Assembly: GCF_020400825.1 (NCBI RefSeq) | Contig: NZ_JAINVH010000053.1 | Coordinates: 1-33,961, forward strand | Direction of reading: 5' to 3' | Source of the DNA: Streptomyces sp. HPF1205 | GTDB lineage: Bacteria; Actinomycetota; Actinomycetes; Streptomycetales; Streptomycetaceae | DNA length: 33,961 bases | In this document: one piece after another, positions 7,291-15,532 of the stretch | Position numbering within the stretch: the stretch's first letter is position 1 | Layout of the letters: each line of letters begins with the position of its first letter | Position numbers and translations under genes: made by a program | Notes under the pieces: generated by a model | Database searches by the model: none | Seen by the model: only the letters and a program-made list of their open reading frames with translations | What the model was told of the DNA's origin: nothing

Positions 7291-8640
7291 TCAGCCGACG
7301 GCCCCGGCGGGCGCGTTCTCCTCCTCGACGGCCATGGTCCGTACCCCTGCCTTGGCGAACTCCTCCATGAAGGTGGGAAAGGACAGCCGGACGTCTTCGA
7401 AGCCCGAGAGCCGGTTGGCGGACTGCATCCGCAGGCCGGCCACGAACAGCGACATGAAGATGCGGTGGTCGCCCCAGCTGGACAGCGTCACTCCGCCGGG
7501 GTAGGTCCGCGCGCCGCGGACCTCGAAGCCGTCGCAGATCCCGTCGTCGTACAGGACCTCGATGTCCACGCCTGCCCGCGTCAGTTCGGCGGCCATGGCC
7601 TCGATGCGGGACGCCTTGTGGAAGCGGGTGAGGCGTCCGCCGGTCACCCGCAGGCTGCCCTGCACGTACGCTCCGAGGGCGGCGAGCGTGGGCACGATGT
7701 TGGGGCAGTCCCGAACGTCCACTTCGAAGTCGCCGCACAGACTTCCCGGCGGGTTGTCGACGGTCAGCGACGAGGTGGCCCGGTCGAAGGTGATGCCCAC
7801 CCCGAGCTCCTCCAGGATGGGGACGATCGCGAACTCACCCTGCATGCTGTCGCCGTACACGTTGGTCAGGACAGTGCGCCCCGGGAAGAGCGCGGCGGCG
7901 GCCAGCAGGTACGAGGCCGAGGTGTAGTCCTCGTGCGTGGTGACGTCAAGGGCCTGGTAGGACGAGGGCTCCACCTGGTAGCGACGCATGTCCTCCGACG
8001 CGGAGACCTTGATACCCGCATCGGTCAGGCTCGCCAGCGTCTGCCGGATGTACGACTGGGAGTAGACCTCGCCCGTCACCTCGATCTCCACCGGGCCCTC
8101 GGCCAGCGGCGCGGCGAACAGGATGGCGGTGATGAACTGCGAGCTGATGTCGCCCGGCAGCCGGCAGGTGCCGCCCTTCAGGCCGCGTCCCCAGTTGACG
8201 ATCGGCGCCTTGTCCTCGCCGACGATCGACTCGATGTCCGCACCGAGTTCGCGCAGCGCCTGCAGCAGCGGCTCCATCACGCGCTTGCGCAGCGTCGCGT
8301 CGCCCGTCACCACGACCGGCGAGGGCAGTACGGAAGCCAGCGCCGTCACGACGCGGAACACCAGACCCGAGCCGCGGGACCGGATGACGCGCCGTATGTT
8401 CGGGAGCGTCCCTCCGATGCCCTGGATCTCCAGGAATCCGTCGTGCTCGGTTATCTCGGCGCCGAAGGCACGGCAGGCGTTCTTCATCGTCTCCGTCTCG
8501 TCGCAACGGAGGTCGTTGTAAACGCGTGACGTGCCCTCGGCCAATGTTCCGGTCAGGATCGCCCGCTGCGTCTCCGGTTTCGAAGAAGGGACGCGGAAAG
8601 TTCCGGAAAAGGAATCGACTGGATCGACCTTCAGTAGCAT
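7291..8640 (-). CDS. EPSP synthase-family enolpyruvyl transferase homologue
   Basis: A 449-aa member of the EPSP synthase/MurA family, which transfers the enolpyruvyl group of PEP to a hydroxyl. Retained features are the N-terminal PSSKPETQRAIL (Lys21, Arg26), MEPLLQALRELGAD, LPGDISSQFITA, the HEDYTSASYLLAAAA segment with the catalytic-type Asp238, the SMQGEF and LEELGV segments, and DHR at 391-393. The usual EPSPS C-terminal DP(K/A)CxxKTFP motif is replaced by GFEDVRLSFP, and the NxGT(A/T)xR motif reads GSGLVFR. It is therefore probably not the shikimate enzyme. Dedicated homologues exist in nucleoside antibiotic pathways (NikO, PolA act on UMP), but no radical-SAM partner is present here. 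ATG 8640 has GGGAGA upstream and lies 30-40 nt from promoter A. First gene of a three-gene operon. Confidence 0.85.
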   Translation of the reverse strand: MLLKVDPVDSFSGTFRVPSSKPETQRAILTGTLAEGTSRVYNDLRCDETETMKNACRAFGAEITEHDGFLEIQGIGGTLPNIRRVIRSRGSGLVFRVVTALASVLPSPVVVTGDATLRKRVMEPLLQALRELGADIESIVGEDKAPIVNWGRGLKGGTCRLPGDISSQFITAILFAAPLAEGPVEIEVTGEVYSQSYIRQTLASLTDAGIKVSASEDMRRYQVEPSSYQALDVTTHEDYTSASYLLAAAALFPGRTVLTNVYGDSMQGEFAIVPILEELGVGITFDRATSSLTVDNPPGSLCGDFEVDVRDCPNIVPTLAALGAYVQGSLRVTGGRLTRFHKASRIEAMAAELTRAGVDIEVLYDDGICDGFEVRGARTYPGGVTLSSWGDHRIFMSLFVAGLRMQSANRLSGFEDVRLSFPTFMEEFAKAGVRTMAVEEENAPAGAVG

Positions 8641-8677
8641 CCTCGTATCTCCCGTTTCCCATCGTTCGCCGTCTAGA

Positions 8678-8714
8678 ATTCTGTGTCCCGTGGGGCGCGC
8701 GGGCAATAGGTCCA
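8678..8714 (-). promoter_or_regulatory. Regulon promoter A (enolpyruvyl-transferase operon)
   Basis: On the minus strand TGGACCTA (8714-8707) runs into TTGCCC (8706-8701, -35), then 17 nt, then CAGAAT (8683-8678, -10). The start of transcription would be near 8671, giving a leader of about 30 nt. It shares the GGWCCTATT core, the -10 geometry and further upstream sequence (ACCTTG then CCGG) with promoter B. Confidence 0.7.
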
Positions 8715-8798
8715 TCTGCCCATGGATTTTCCGGTGAACAAGGTGGTCCAGATACGCTTTTACCGCCGGGGGTGTCGCCCCGTCGGCTCGGCCCCGGC

Positions 8799-9302
8799 TC
8801 AGGCCAGGAACCGGAAGGAGCGCTCGTAATAGACCATGGGGGTCCCCGCACCCTCCCCCAGGCGCGCGCCCGACACCCGGCCGATCAGGATCGTATGGTC
8901 ACCGGCCGGGTGCCTGGCGTACATCTCGCAGTCCAGCTCGACCAGCGCGCCCGCGACAGCCGGCAGTCCGCCGGGCGTGCGGGACAGCCCGCCCGATGCG
9001 AACTTGTCAATGCCTTTGGTCGCGAACTGCTCGGCCAGCCGCCTGTGTTCGGGGCTCAGCACGCTCACCGCGAAGTGCCTGCAGGAGTCGAACGCGGCGA
9101 AGGAGTCGGCCGAGTTCGCCAGACAGACCAGGACCAGCGGCGGATCCAGCGACACGGAGCAGAACGAACTCCCCGTGAAGCCGCGCGGCACCCCGCCGTC
9201 GTCCACGGTCGTCACCACCACGACCCCGGCCGCGAACCGGGCCATCGCCGCCCGGAATTCCGCGGAGCTCGCCCGCCGCACGGTCTCCGTCCCCTCCGTC
9301 AC
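8799..9302 (-). CDS. Flavin reductase (FMN-binding, two-component monooxygenase partner)
   Basis: A 167-aa flavin reductase of the HpaC/DIM6 type, which makes reduced FMN or FAD for a separate monooxygenase. Typical features are FRAAMARFAAGVVVVTT near the N-terminus, GFTGSSFCSVSLDPPLVLVC (flavin-binding region), FAVSVLSPEH, and the late HTILIGRVSG. GTG 9302 is chosen because conserved sequence starts about 13 residues later; upstream in-frame sequence is not protein-like. This leaves a leader of about 200 nt from promoter B. The obvious client is the SsuD-like enzyme at 2636-3736, which has a matching promoter; the LLM enzyme at 23160 is another possibility. Confidence 0.88.
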   Translation of the reverse strand: MTEGTETVRRASSAEFRAAMARFAAGVVVVTTVDDGGVPRGFTGSSFCSVSLDPPLVLVCLANSADSFAAFDSCRHFAVSVLSPEHRRLAEQFATKGIDKFASGGLSRTPGGLPAVAGALVELDCEMYARHPAGDHTILIGRVSGARLGEGAGTPMVYYERSFRFLA

Positions 9303-9509
9303 GGCAGCACCACCACCTGTCCCGTGGAATTCAGTCCGGATGTCGGGCCCGGACACAGGGCCGTATCCCCGCCGCGCCCGGCATCGGCGATATCCGCGGA
9401 GCTGGAACATGCCATCCCGAAGCTCGGCACTTCGACGTCGGGACGGCAGTGGGGAAAAAGGTTCCTGGTGAGCACGACGGGCCTCCTCCCTGCGGTGGGC
9501 GCGACAGGA

Positions 9510-9547
9510 ATTCTGTATCCCGGTGGGACCTGCGGGCAATAGGTCCA
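9510..9547 (-). promoter_or_regulatory. Regulon promoter B (flavin reductase)
   Basis: On the minus strand TGGACCTA (9547-9540) is followed by TTGCCC (9539-9534), 18 nt, and CAGAAT (9515-9510). It is nearly the same as promoter A over more than 60 bp, including an upstream ACCTTG and CCGG. Transcription would begin near 9503. Confidence 0.7.
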
Positions 9548-9681
9548 TCTACCCATGACGCTTCCGGTACAAGGTCGCCCAAACCCTCTTTCACCGAGGG
9601 ATCACACCGTCGTCGGTACTCGGCGAAATCCCCGGGCAGGCGGCCTGCACCCCCGTCTTCGCGCACCCGCGTCGCGGGAGT

Positions 9682-9739
9682 GCTGGGACATAGGTCCTAT
9701 TCTGCTCGGGGCCGTCCCGTGCGAGGCTGTGGCCGCGTG
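9682..9739 (+). promoter_or_regulatory. Regulon promoter D (ATP-grasp operon)
   Basis: Imperfect palindrome GGACATAGGTCC at 9686-9697, then TATT. From CCTA (9696-9699) there are 23 nt to GAGGCT (9723-9728), in the position of the -10 of promoter C. About 48 of 58 bases match promoter C (2461-2518). Confidence 0.65.
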
Positions 9740-9880
9740 ATCAACCCGTTGGGGGCCGTTTCCGGGATTCAGGTTCGGGCGCATTCTTCCTTCGGTTCCG
9801 ACCCGCCGTTCGCCGCCGCCGTCAACCGGCCCCCGGCCGGGCACGTCCAATGCTTCCTGCGAACCGTGAGGACGCCATCG

Positions 9881-11122
9881 ATGTCCAGCGCAATCCTGTT
9901 CTTGACCCGCTGGCCCCTGTACGAGGACGAGCGGCGCTGGGAGAACCGCCTCGCCGCTCCCGAGCTGGTCTTCGACCCGGAGACCGACCGCGTCACGTAC
10001 ATCTGCGACGAGAACGGCCGCCGCGGAGTGGGCGCCGGCACCGAACGGGTATACGTCGTGCCGGACTTCGACGAGGTGGACGGAGTGCTGAAGCTCGTCG
10101 ACGCCGTCGTGCGCGACGAGGGCCCGTTCGACCACGTCGTCGCCTTCTCCGAATCCCTCCTCGACCTCGCGGCGACACTGCGCGAGCGGTACGGCATCCC
10201 GGGCGCCAACTCCGAGGAGACCTCCCGGTTCCGTGACAAGACCGTCATGAAGGAGACGTTGTGGCGGGCCGGCCTGCGGGTGCCGCGCTGGGCGCCTTGC
10301 ATTGCCGAGGACCAGGTCCTCGCGGCGGCCGAGGAGTTCGGCTACCCCGTGATCGTCAAGCCGGTGCGCGGAGCCGGCAGCCAGGGAGTGCGCAAGGTCG
10401 CCTCGGCCGAGGAGCTGCGGGCCCTGTGCGCCGAACAAAGCCTGGACGACCTGGAGATCGAGGAGTTCGTGCAGGGCGAGATCCTGCACGTCGACGGTGT
10501 CCTGGACGCCGCGGGCGAGCCGCTGTTCCTGTGTACGTCGCGCTACGTCTCCACCTGCCTGGACTTCGAGGTCCTGGGCGAGCCGCTCGGCTCGGTGTTG
10601 CAGACGGATCCCGCGGTGCGCGGGCGCTGCGAGGACTTCGCCGTGCGCTGCCTCACCGCGCTCGGCCTGCGCAGCTCCGCCTTCCACCTCGAACTCTTCG
10701 ACACCGGCGAGGAGCTGGTGTTCCTGGAGGTCGGCGCACGGGTGCCGGGGGCCGACGTGTCCTATGTCATCAACGATGTCCACGGCGTGAACATGTGGCG
10801 GCTGTGGGTCGACGCGCTGCTCGGCCGCCCGGTGGACCCGCCCGTCGTCGTCCCGGACCGGAGCGGCGGCTGGCTGATCGTCCCGGGACCCCGGCTGCGG
10901 CCCCTCAAGGTCACCGCCCGCACCCCGCTCGTAGGCCACGTCCCGTATGTCTACCGGGAGTTGGTGCCGCTGGTGGGTGAGGTCCTGGTCCCCCGGCCCG
11001 GCGCGTACGCCACGCTCCAAGGCGGCCGCTTCCTGTTCCGGGGCGGCACCCAGGAGCAGATCGAGGCGGCCGTGCGCCAGGCGCGTGCGCAGTACCGCCT
11101 GACGACCGAGCCCGCCTCGTAG
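9881..11122 (+). CDS. ATP-grasp carboxylate ligase 1
   Basis: Predicted ATP-grasp enzyme of 413 aa that joins a carboxylate to an amine through an acyl phosphate. The N-terminal pre-ATP-grasp part includes DHVVAFSESLLDLAATLRE. The central domain has SRFRDKTVMKETLWRAGLRVP and the nucleotide-binding Lys160 in YPVIVKPVRGAGSQGV. ELVFLEVGARVPGADVSYV near 278-295 occupies the metal-binding strand, with Gly where most relatives have Asn (ExNxR). ATG 9881 has TGAGGA 8 nt upstream. First gene of a five-gene plus-strand operon under promoter D. A second, different ATP-grasp enzyme lies two genes downstream, so two amide bonds, or alternative substrates, are likely. Confidence 0.87.
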   Translation: MSSAILFLTRWPLYEDERRWENRLAAPELVFDPETDRVTYICDENGRRGVGAGTERVYVVPDFDEVDGVLKLVDAVVRDEGPFDHVVAFSESLLDLAATLRERYGIPGANSEETSRFRDKTVMKETLWRAGLRVPRWAPCIAEDQVLAAAEEFGYPVIVKPVRGAGSQGVRKVASAEELRALCAEQSLDDLEIEEFVQGEILHVDGVLDAAGEPLFLCTSRYVSTCLDFEVLGEPLGSVLQTDPAVRGRCEDFAVRCLTALGLRSSAFHLELFDTGEELVFLEVGARVPGADVSYVINDVHGVNMWRLWVDALLGRPVDPPVVVPDRSGGWLIVPGPRLRPLKVTARTPLVGHVPYVYRELVPLVGEVLVPRPGAYATLQGGRFLFRGGTQEQIEAAVRQARAQYRLTTEPAS

Positions 11123-11179
11123 AGCCCCGGATCATCGCGTGCCGTCCGCAATCGAACCGTCGAGTCCGTGGAGGAAGAC

Positions 11180-12274
11180 ATGGCTCAGCTGAACCATGTG
11201 GAGCTGATCGACAAGAAATTCGTGCTGTTCGCCGAGGGGTGCTTCGGACTCTTCACGAGCAAGATCGGTGCCTCGCTGCTGCGCTACCGCGGGGACCAGT
11301 GCGTCGCCGTGATCGACAGCCGCAAAGCCGGTCAGACCGTCCAGGACGTCCTCGGCTACGGCGGCCCGATCCCGATCGTCGGCCGCGTCGAGCAGGCCAT
11401 GCACCTGCACCCCGAGGTCATGATCGGCGGGAAGGGGCTGCACTCCGCCGAGCTGCCCTCCGCCTGGAAGCCGCACTTCCTCGCGGCCGTCCAATGCGGT
11501 CTGCACATCATCAACTCGATCCACTACCGCCTCATGGACGACCCGGACATCGCCCGCGCCATCCGTGACAAGGGCGTCACCGTCTGGGAGACCAAGGACG
11601 CCCCGAAGGCCCCGCTGAACAAGGCCCGCGTCCTGGACCTGGACAGCTGGATCATCCACACGTGCGGCAGCGACTGCAACATCGGCAAGAAGACCGCCGG
11701 CCTGGAGATCTGGAAGGAGGCCAACCGCCGAGGCATCCCCACAGGCTTCGCGGCCACCGGCCAGAGCGGCATACTGATCTCCGGCCACGGCGTCGCGGTC
11801 GACGGCGTGCCCGGCGACTTCATGGGCGGCGCGATCGAGCAGGTCGTCATGGAGGCCGCCGTCGGCAACGAATGGGTCGTCGTCGAGGGGCAGGCCGGCC
11901 TCAACCACATCCAGGGCAGCGGCGTCGCGCTCACCATCCTGCACAGCTCTCTACCGCACGTCCTGGTCTTCTGCCACCGCCTCGGCGCCGAGCGCACCAA
12001 GGTGTGGGAGACGCCCATCCCCCCGATCCCCGAGCTCATCCGCATGAACGAGGAGCTCTCCGGCATCCTGCGGCCGGCCAAGGTCGCCGCCATCAGCGTC
12101 AACAGCGTCGGCTTCAGCGACGAGGACTACCGCCGCGAGGCCGAGAAGCTGGAGGCCGATACCGGACTGCCCGTCGTGGACCCGATCCGTGAGGGCAGCG
12201 CCGCCCGGCTCGTGGACATCCTGCGCGTTCACCAGCGCGAGACCGCGGTCCTGGGCCCGGCCGGCCGGCGCTGA
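11180..12274 (+). CDS. DUF1611 (DgcN-like) family protein
   Basis: A 364-aa DUF1611 protein. The N-terminal half is Rossmann-like (KIGASLLRYRGDQCVAVIDS, YGGPIPIVGRV). The C-terminal half has a P-loop-like segment, GSDCNIGKKTAG (residues 163-174), and VVVEGQAGLNH. ATG 11180 is preferred over the in-frame GTG 11168 because GGAGG sits 5 nt upstream. Some family members (DgcN) act in D-glutamate breakdown, reported as D-glutamate N-acetyltransferases; others are annotated as NAD-dependent epimerase/dehydratase. Here the gene lies between two ATP-grasp ligases, 57 nt after the first and 32 nt before the second. That suggests it modifies or activates an acidic amino acid building block. The role is inference. 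Confidence 0.85.
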   Translation: MAQLNHVELIDKKFVLFAEGCFGLFTSKIGASLLRYRGDQCVAVIDSRKAGQTVQDVLGYGGPIPIVGRVEQAMHLHPEVMIGGKGLHSAELPSAWKPHFLAAVQCGLHIINSIHYRLMDDPDIARAIRDKGVTVWETKDAPKAPLNKARVLDLDSWIIHTCGSDCNIGKKTAGLEIWKEANRRGIPTGFAATGQSGILISGHGVAVDGVPGDFMGGAIEQVVMEAAVGNEWVVVEGQAGLNHIQGSGVALTILHSSLPHVLVFCHRLGAERTKVWETPIPPIPELIRMNEELSGILRPAKVAAISVNSVGFSDEDYRREAEKLEADTGLPVVDPIREGSAARLVDILRVHQRETAVLGPAGRR

Positions 12275-12306
12275 GGGCGGACGTGGAACCCGGAGGAGAT
12301 GCACCG

Positions 12307-13623
12307 ATGAAGAGAGCGCTCCTGCTCCTGATGCACCAGGGCAAGTCGTACACCGAGGAGATCGCTGCGGCCGCGGCCGGGCTCGGCCTGGCGCTGGTGG
12401 CCCTCAGCTCCCGGCCGAAGAAGCCGGAGGTTCTGGAGGCGACCCGTCGCCACCTCGCGGACTGCGTGGTCACCGAGGAACCCGAACTGCACTCCGGCGA
12501 CGTCGACAAGGCGCTGCGCCAACTCGCCGACCGGGGCTACCGGGTCGAGGCCGCCTTCGCCAGCTTCGAGGCCTACCGGCTCCTGATGGCCGAGCTCAAC
12601 GAACGGCTCGGCGCGCGCGACTCCAGCGGGCCCGCGCTGCGCCTGTGCCTCGACAAGTACGAACTGCGCCGCCACCTGTTCGCCGAAGGGCTGAGCGAGG
12701 TCCGGGTCCACCACCTCGCCGCCGACACGCGCCCCGAGCTCGATCCCGCCGCCCGCTGGTTCGTCAAGCCGGTTCGCGGTGCCGCGTCCTTCGCAGCCTT
12801 CATCCTGGAGAGCGCCGACGACCTGGCCGATCTGCCCGCGATCCAGGAGCAGATGCGCGCCGACCGGTCCATGAAGGCGATCTTCATGGACCGGTACGAC
12901 TTCCTCGTCGAGGAATACGTCGAGGGCCCGGAATTCAGCTTCGAGACGTTCGTCCTCGACGGCCGGGTGCACCACCTGTGCGTCCATGAGAAGGCCCGCG
13001 TGGAACGCCTGGAGCGCACCACCCTGGAGGGGATGTCGGTCAGCCCACCCGTGAGCCTCGCCCCCGAGCTCATCCTGGAGGGCGCCGACTTCGTCACCCG
13101 CTGCCTCAACGCGCTGGCGCGGCTCGGTCTGAGCGCCGGCGCCTTCCACATCGAGGCCAAGTACTGGGAGTCGAAGAAGCGCTGGGAGATCATCGAGATC
13201 AACCCGAGGATGGGCGGCAGTCTCATCGACCCCAGCGTCAAGGCCGTCACCGGGCTCTCCTTCTTCGACCTGTGGGCCGAAGCTCTGTTGCTGCCCGACA
13301 GCGAGCGGGACGCCTTCCACGACCGGCTCACCCGCGCCTCCCAGTTGGAGACCCTGCGCACCGGCGCGCCCACCCGGGCGACCGTGTTCCTCAGCAAGTA
13401 CGGAGAGAAGGGGCGGACCGTCGACGCGATCCGCTTCGAGCCGCCGACCCGCCCGCCCCGGATCCTGCGCGTCCATGTGACGGAGGGAACCGAACTCGAG
13501 GCGTCCGACCGGGCGATCTGCCTGATGGACGCGCTGTGGGACGTGGCGGCCGACGACCTCGAAGCCGAGATCGCCTTCCTCGACCGACACGCGACGGAGC
13601 ACTTTCAGGTCCGCTACCGCTGA
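12307..13623 (+). CDS. ATP-grasp carboxylate ligase 2
   Basis: A 438-aa ATP-grasp enzyme related to carnosine-synthase/BL00235-type ligases. Visible are CLDKYELRRHLFAEGLSEV at the start of the ATP-grasp part, Lys154 in ARWFVKPVRGAASF, FLVEEYVEGPEFSFETFV, and the complete metal-binding motif EIIEINPRMGGS (Glu297, Asn299, Arg301). The C-terminal extension with PPRILRVHVTEGTEL is typical of the family. ATG 12307 has GGAGGAG 8 nt upstream. Its family normally forms dipeptide-like amide bonds with release of ADP. Unlike ligase 1, all metal ligands look intact. Confidence 0.88.
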   Translation: MKRALLLLMHQGKSYTEEIAAAAAGLGLALVALSSRPKKPEVLEATRRHLADCVVTEEPELHSGDVDKALRQLADRGYRVEAAFASFEAYRLLMAELNERLGARDSSGPALRLCLDKYELRRHLFAEGLSEVRVHHLAADTRPELDPAARWFVKPVRGAASFAAFILESADDLADLPAIQEQMRADRSMKAIFMDRYDFLVEEYVEGPEFSFETFVLDGRVHHLCVHEKARVERLERTTLEGMSVSPPVSLAPELILEGADFVTRCLNALARLGLSAGAFHIEAKYWESKKRWEIIEINPRMGGSLIDPSVKAVTGLSFFDLWAEALLLPDSERDAFHDRLTRASQLETLRTGAPTRATVFLSKYGEKGRTVDAIRFEPPTRPPRILRVHVTEGTELEASDRAICLMDALWDVAADDLEAEIAFLDRHATEHFQVRYR

Positions 13624-13670
13624 CCACGGCAAGCACATCCCACGCGAACCCCCCTGTGAAGGAGAACGCG

Positions 13671-14423
13671 ATGAACCGCGTGCAGAATACCGGGATCACC
13701 TACCCGAAACCGTTCTACAACGAGGAGCAGAGCCGTCTGAAGAAGGCCGAGCTCGACCGCTACCTGGACAAGAAGATGGCGGAGTGGAAGGCCACCGTTC
13801 CCTTCGCCTCCCACCTGAGCGAACCCGAACTCCACCAGGCGTACTACCGCCGCACCCTCATCGAGCACGTGTGGCGGATCCGCCTCTCCCGGGTCAGCCA
13901 GTCCAAGGCCATCTACAAGATCGCCCAGGTCTCGCCCAGGGCCGCCCGCGACTACGCGCAGTACCAGGCCGATGAGATGCTGCACGACAGGCTGTACGTC
14001 AGCGACGCGGCGGCCGTCGGCATCACCGAGGAGGAGATCCGCGCCACGGAGCCCTACCTCTCCACCCGGCTCTTCGAGGGCTTCTTCTACTTCGCCCTGG
14101 AACACGAGTCGGCCCTCGCCCCGGTCGTCTCCAACTACCTGGTGGAGTACACGCAGGTCAAGCTCCAGCCGGCCATCGTCGACAACCTCCAGGAGCAGCT
14201 CGGCAAGGAGAACGTCAAGGGGCAGGCCGCCCACCTCCACGTCGACACCACCGAGGACCACTCCCAGGAGATGTGGGACATCCTCCACCAACTGATCTTC
14301 AGTGAGGAGGACTTCCAGAAGGTGTTCAAGTACATCGACGACGTCCAGGAGATCCTCGCGATGTTCTTCCGGGAGATCTACGAGGACACCGTCGCCAAGC
14401 ACGCGCAGGCCGCCGCTGCGTGA
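13671..14423 (+). CDS. Haem-oxygenase-like (TenA/PqqC/HDO-type) putative diiron enzyme
   Basis: An all-helical protein of 250 aa that reads like the haem-oxygenase-like superfamily (TenA, PqqC, diiron oxidases). Candidate metal ligands are Glu65-His66 (LIEHVWR), Glu102/His105 (DEMLHDR), Glu144/His145 (ALEHES) and the C-terminal HLHVDTTEDH (His188, Asp192, His197), which resembles the HxxxD..H pattern. ATG 13671 has AAGGAG 7 nt upstream and is 47 nt past ligase 2. Members with such ligands (UndA, BesC, SznF) use O2 for desaturation, C-C cleavage or N-oxidation. It may oxidise the amide product or a building block. Whether all metal ligands are correct needs a structural model. Confidence 0.7.
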   Translation: MNRVQNTGITYPKPFYNEEQSRLKKAELDRYLDKKMAEWKATVPFASHLSEPELHQAYYRRTLIEHVWRIRLSRVSQSKAIYKIAQVSPRAARDYAQYQADEMLHDRLYVSDAAAVGITEEEIRATEPYLSTRLFEGFFYFALEHESALAPVVSNYLVEYTQVKLQPAIVDNLQEQLGKENVKGQAAHLHVDTTEDHSQEMWDILHQLIFSEEDFQKVFKYIDDVQEILAMFFREIYEDTVAKHAQAAAA

Positions 14424-14617
14424 CGCGCACGTCCCGGACCCACGCCGACGACCGAGCCGGAACGCGGCCGCCCTGACCGGCCCGCGCGGGGCCCAGCCGC
14501 GATGCCGGCCTGCGGCGCTTGGAGCCGGCGCGGGTCCGCCGTGCGGTCGGCGCCCGGCGGACCCGTACGGATCCCACCCCATCGCACCCCCGCCACCCAG
14601 CAGAGAGGACCCCGCGC

Positions 14618-15499
14618 ATGTCCGCACCCGACACGGCCGCGTTCGCCAAGCATTACCGCGAGAACGGCTTCGCGGTCGTCGAGCGTCTCTTCGACGCAAG
14701 CGAAGTCGCCGAACTCAACACCGCCATCACCGAGGTCCTCAGCGTTCCCGACATCAGCTCCGTCGCCGAAGTGGAGCCGGGCGACAACGGCATGGCCCGC
14801 CGGATCTGGGCTCCCACCAAACAGCACTCCGCGTTCGAGCGGGCCGCCGCCCACCCGGAACTGCTCGACCACGTCGAGGCACTCATCGGCCCCGACATCC
14901 TGTTCCACTACAGCAAGCTGCACCTCAAGGCCCCGAAGGTGGGCAGTCTCGTGGACTGGCACCAGGACTTCGCCTATTACCCCCACACCAACACCGACCT
15001 GGTGACGGCCCTCGTCTACCTCGACGACACCACCACCGAGAACTCCGCTCTCCAGGCCGTCCCCGGCTCTCACCACCGCGGCCTCGCCGACCACTACGTC
15101 GACGGCCACTTCCGCGGCAAGGTGGTGGGTGCCGACGCCCCCGACCCGGCACTCGCCGTGGCCATCGAGGCACCCGCGGGCAGCGCGGTCTTCATCCACC
15201 CCCTGCTCCTGCACTACTCCTCCCCGAACCGCTCCGACCGGTACCGCCGCGCCTTCCTGCCTGCCTACCGGGCGGCCGACGCCTACCCGATCCACTTCGG
15301 CCCGCACGCCGGCCACAACGAGCCCGGGGTGAAACTGCTGCGCGGCAATGTGTCGGACACGGCACGTGTGGAAGCCGGGGCGTGGCGTCTCCCGCTCGCG
15401 GAGCGCCCCTTCGGCTCGCTCTTCCAGCTCCAGGAGGGCGCCGACAAGACCACGGCCGCGACGTCCACCGGGTACGCCACGCTGGAGGAGGCGAAGTGA
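14618..15499 (+). CDS. PhyH-type Fe(II)/2-oxoglutarate-dependent oxygenase
   Basis: Phytanoyl-CoA dioxygenase-like protein of 293 aa, expected to hydroxylate, desaturate or epoxidise with 2-oxoglutarate and O2. The iron facial triad is His115-x-Asp117 (LVDWHQDFAYYP) and the distal His199 (LLLHYSSPNRS). An Arg at 208-211 is well placed to bind 2-oxoglutarate. LVTALVYLDDTTTENSALQAVPGSHHRG is the typical core (the first part cited only as landmark). ATG 14618 has GAGAGGA about 9 nt upstream; other in-frame starts upstream lack a binding site. There are 194 nt after the previous gene, so a weak internal promoter is possible. Last gene of the promoter D operon. Confidence 0.88.
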   Translation: MSAPDTAAFAKHYRENGFAVVERLFDASEVAELNTAITEVLSVPDISSVAEVEPGDNGMARRIWAPTKQHSAFERAAAHPELLDHVEALIGPDILFHYSKLHLKAPKVGSLVDWHQDFAYYPHTNTDLVTALVYLDDTTTENSALQAVPGSHHRGLADHYVDGHFRGKVVGADAPDPALAVAIEAPAGSAVFIHPLLLHYSSPNRSDRYRRAFLPAYRAADAYPIHFGPHAGHNEPGVKLLRGNVSDTARVEAGAWRLPLAERPFGSLFQLQEGADKTTAATSTGYATLEEAK

Positions 15500-15532
15500 C
15501 AGCCCCGTGAGCACGCCGGACCTGACGGTCGT

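Larger units (their letters stand above)
9303..9880. other. Divergent control region between the flavin reductase and the ATP-grasp operon
   Basis: No gene is supported. It holds promoter B (minus, 9510-9547) and promoter D (plus, 9682-9739), about 140 bp apart, so the two transcripts diverge. The reductase transcript has a leader of about 200 nt and the ATP-grasp transcript one of about 146 nt. I see no clear riboswitch. Confidence 0.55.

Noticed and set aside
7291..8640. Housekeeping aroA (shikimate pathway EPSP synthase)
   Set aside because: The C-terminal DPxCxxKTFP motif is lost, the NxGTxxR motif is changed, and the gene sits under a promoter shared with specialised-metabolism genes.
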